Assembly: GCF_000317475.1 (NCBI RefSeq)
Contig: NC_019729.1
Span: forward strand, 758,501-822,500
DNA from: Oscillatoria nigro-viridis PCC 7112
GTDB taxonomy: Bacteria; Cyanobacteriota; Cyanobacteriia; Cyanobacteriales; Microcoleaceae
Reading direction: 5' to 3'
Length of the DNA: 64,000 nucleotides
Positions 61,943 to 64,000 of this stretch are shown here, one piece after another (the first letter of the stretch is position 1; the number at the start of each line of letters is the position of its first letter). A model generated the notes under the pieces. That model searched no databases and was not told where the DNA came from. It saw only the letters and a program-made list of their open reading frames with translations. The position numbers and the translations under genes are program-made.

Positions 61943-63226
61943 TTACCCATTCACAAAAATGCTCGATGTAAGTTGACTTTGACTGACACCCTGCACGATT
62001 CCCAAATAATTACTGCCCGACTTAATCGCCCAAGAAGCGATGCTTGCACCTCCATCCAACTGCAAACTCACAGCTTCAAAAGTCAAGTTTGCAAAGCCGA
62101 TACCGTCAGTCAAACCAATTTTATCCCCAGCCCCAAAATCGACAATTACATCGGCACTAATTAAAGTAGCAGAAGCAGACAAACCTCCTGCCAAGATAAA
62201 CGTATCATTTCCGCCGCCCCCCGTCAGAATATCTTGACCGCGATCGCCCCCCAACAAATCGTCGCCGTTACCGCCAATCAAGACATCATCTTCTTTGCCG
62301 CCGCGAATAGTATTGTTACCGTCTCCTCCGATTAGTCGATCGTTATCGTTGTTGCCGCTGATAAAATCATTGCCAACACCGCCATCAATTAAATCCGATT
62401 CTTTGCCGCCCGATAAGCTGTCATTGCCTCCTGCGCCGTTAATTGTATCCGCACCTTGCATTCCATTAATGCTATCAGCACCTTCTCCCCCGGTGAGATT
62501 GTCTTTGCCGGAAAGGGCAAAAATTGGCAATCCCGCAGCATTTGTCGGTATTTGAGTATCGGCACTATCTGATAGGAAATAATTGCCGCCGCTGGCTGTA
62601 TTTTTGGGTGCTGTCGTCGGGCTGCCGTCCCCTGTAGCATTGGGTATTGGCGAAGTAATAGATATAGTGTTTGGTGTGGGAGTCGGTGTGGGAGTGGGAG
62701 TCGGTGTCGGTGCGGGATTGACACTACCGTCAAGAGAAGTCGCAAAAACTTGCGTCCAATAGTGATTCCAATTTTCTGTGCCAGTATCGTCGGCTAAAAA
62801 ATAGTAACCAATCCCAATTTCTTTGAGATTCGGGTTAAGAATGTTAGCGCGGTGGCCGCTGCTGTTCATCCACGATGATACAACTTGTTCGGGTGTAGAA
62901 GAACCCGCAGCGATGTTTTCTGCCGCCGCTGAGAATTGATAGCCCGTTGCAGAAATCCGGCTTGCTAATGACGAACCATCTTTTCCGGTATGGGAAAAGA
63001 AGTCTTGCAGTGCCATGTTTTGGCTGTGATTTTCCGCCGCATTTAGTAACTGAGTATTTAAGATTAGCGGGGACAAACCTAATTTACTGCGTTCTAAGTT
63101 AGTAAGTTCTAAAACTCTATAAATAAAGTTTTGATTGGTTGAAGTTGGTGCGACTTGAGAAGCCGATCGCTCTCCTGTTAAAATGTCCGAGGACTGAGAA
63201 CCTGAATTTTGTAGTTGTTCAAGCAT
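61943..63226 (-). CDS. Secreted CAP domain protein with RTX calcium-binding repeats
   Basis: 427 residues. The CAP (SCP-like) domain is at about 25-160: NLERSKLGLSPLILNTQLLNAAENHSQNMA, FFSHTGKDG, AENIAAG, SGHRANILNP. A Pro-Thr linker follows at about 175-188, then about ten RTX nonapeptides at about 245-345 (GGEGADSI, GGAGNDSLSGG, GGNGDDLLGGD and so on), which bind calcium. RTX proteins are secreted by a type I system without a cleaved signal peptide, and none is seen here. The C-terminus is the expected export signal region. Function in adhesion or the cell surface is inferred. Confidence 0.9.
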   Translation of the reverse strand: MLEQLQNSGSQSSDILTGERSASQVAPTSTNQNFIYRVLELTNLERSKLGLSPLILNTQLLNAAENHSQNMALQDFFSHTGKDGSSLASRISATGYQFSAAAENIAAGSSTPEQVVSSWMNSSGHRANILNPNLKEIGIGYYFLADDTGTENWNHYWTQVFATSLDGSVNPAPTPTPTPTPTPTPNTISITSPIPNATGDGSPTTAPKNTASGGNYFLSDSADTQIPTNAAGLPIFALSGKDNLTGGEGADSINGMQGADTINGAGGNDSLSGGKESDLIDGGVGNDFISGNNDNDRLIGGDGNNTIRGGKEDDVLIGGNGDDLLGGDRGQDILTGGGGNDTFILAGGLSASATLISADVIVDFGAGDKIGLTDGIGFANLTFEAVSLQLDGGASIASWAIKSGSNYLGIVQGVSQSQLTSSIFVNG

Positions 63227-63741
63227 GGGGATGATAAATAGTTTTAAGACTTGGCTTTGCTGGTAGATGGCTTACCGTCTTAACGATAGTTTCCCCGATC
63301 GCAAGCTGGTTGCGTACAATTCAATAATTGTCTTAGTCCCTGCCGCTGCTTTATCTATTTTGATTATAGCTGTTGTCAAAGTGCGGATGTCAAGAGGCTG
63401 GCTCTGGTTGGGAAAGGGAAGAGTGCGATCGACTTTGAGGAGAGTTTTCAAGGAATTCGCGATCGCCCGTGGCATCAATACAATTTTCGAGTTGAGATTT
63501 TCGAGTTGAGATTTTTCCTGATTAGTATGGTTTACGCTACGCACCCAGCCTGCTGGCTGGCTGGCGAGAAACCCGGTTTCTACGACTTTTGCACAGAGGA
63601 ACAAGAAATATAGGAAGAAACCGGGTTTCTGAAATATGCGTGCGATCGCGAACAGAGTTTTTAGTAGAATCATCAGAAAAAATTCTAAATTAATTCAAAA
63701 TTCACAACCGCGCAGGCTTGTTCGCGATCGCCAAAGCACTC
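63227..63741. other. Intergenic region, repeats only
   Basis: 515 bp. AGAAACCCGGTTTCT at 63567-63581 and AGAAACCGGGTTTCT at 63616-63630 are near-palindromes and inverts of each other. A 133-codon minus frame (63272-63673) covers these repeats (encoding KPGFF...ETGFL) and is rejected. Confidence 0.6.
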
Positions 63742-64000
63742 TCAAGATTTCAAACTATTTTCTTGTCCGACTTTAGCCTCCTGAGCCACTTGCTCAACCT
63801 CATCTTTGGCGAGAATTTCCAAAGCCGCCTCTGCTTCTTTACCGCCCAACCGCCCCAAAGCTTGAGCTACTCTATAACGGATCTGCCAATCAGCATTGGA
63901 AGCGTAGGGAAGCAGCAGCGGCAGCGCCCGTTTATCTCCCAATTCACCTAATGCGCTAATGGCAATAGTTTGGATCAATTCGTTTTCAGAAGTCAGGGCA
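63742..64000 (-). CDS. HEAT-repeat protein (PBS lyase-like), 5' end beyond window
   Basis: The frame is open from 64000 to the stop at 63742, about 85 codons, with no need for a start inside the window. HEAT/PBS-lyase repeats are visible: ISALGELGDKRALPLLLPYA, IRYRVAQALGRLGGKEAEAAL and LEILAKDEVEQVAQEA. Such proteins include phycobilin lyase subunits and NblB, and many scaffold proteins. Only the C-terminal part is seen, so no specific function can be given. Confidence 0.82.
   Translation of the reverse strand, partial: ALTSENELIQTIAISALGELGDKRALPLLLPYASNADWQIRYRVAQALGRLGGKEAEAALEILAKDEVEQVAQEAKVGQENSLKS

Noticed and set aside
63272..63673. 133-codon minus-strand frame
   Set aside because: It crosses the AGAAACCCGGTTTCT palindromes and encodes repeat peptides; no ribosome site or domain.
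1..64000. tRNA or rRNA genes
   Set aside because: I looked for T-loop (GGTTCRA) patterns and conserved rRNA blocks and found none convincing.

Overview
The window looks like chromosomal DNA of a filamentous, probably non-heterocystous cyanobacterium of the Microcoleus/Oscillatoria/Phormidium kind. The evidence is the very frequent HIP1-type octamer (GCGATCGC and GGCGATCG variants), photorespiratory glycolate dehydrogenase genes, cyanobacterial families (GUN4-fused kinase, DUF1997, DUF3110, a stand-alone DALR-domain protein, a TamB-like giant), and abundant short heptameric repeats (AAAATCT and relatives) and GC-rich palindromes between and sometimes inside genes. Genus is an inference; no rRNA or tRNA gene was recognised.

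Layout. 1-5.5 kb: two tandem Uma2-type nuclease genes; the second is split by an IS605-like transposon (tnpA and tnpB), and tnpB is itself split by a group II intron with its own reverse transcriptase, giving a three-level nest. 5.9-9.0 kb: glcE-glcF (glycolate oxidation). 9.0-12.4 kb: a KaiC-like double ATPase, a receiver protein and a histidine kinase. 13-17 kb: DALR protein, a Crp/Fnr regulator with a repetitive acidic tail, and methionine-salvage genes mtnX and mtnB. 17-26.5 kb: patatin phospholipase, MlaE permease, SGNH hydrolase, small cyanobacterial proteins, a membrane-anchored lysozyme-like protein, an NmrA-like reductase, DUF1997. 27.4-34.3 kb: hybrid histidine kinase, receiver-adenylate cyclase, hisG, GST, RppA-like regulator. 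34.4-45.3 kb: housekeeping genes (phosphoesterase, msrA, holB, tmk, copper ATPase, carboxyl-terminal protease, ispG).

45.5-51.9 kb is the accessory region: a Ser/Thr kinase with GUN4 domain, then a tightly overlapping three-gene module (here A-B-C; B is a winged-helix/HicB fusion), a MazEF toxin-antitoxin pair, and a second partial copy of the module in which B lacks its HicB domain. A Uma2 protein, an Rpn-type nuclease and an orphan follow. This A-B-C module is the best candidate for an undescribed system, most simply a toxin-antitoxin-like unit, but that function is inference.

52-64 kb: a 2223-residue TamB-like protein, a 142-bp tandem repeat, DUF3110, murQ, a FlaR-like kinase, a secreted CAP-RTX protein and the start of a HEAT-repeat protein.

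A theme of the window is repeat DNA turned into protein: the copper ATPase, TamB, the DALR protein and the Crp regulator each carry in-frame insertions of repeats that also occur between genes.
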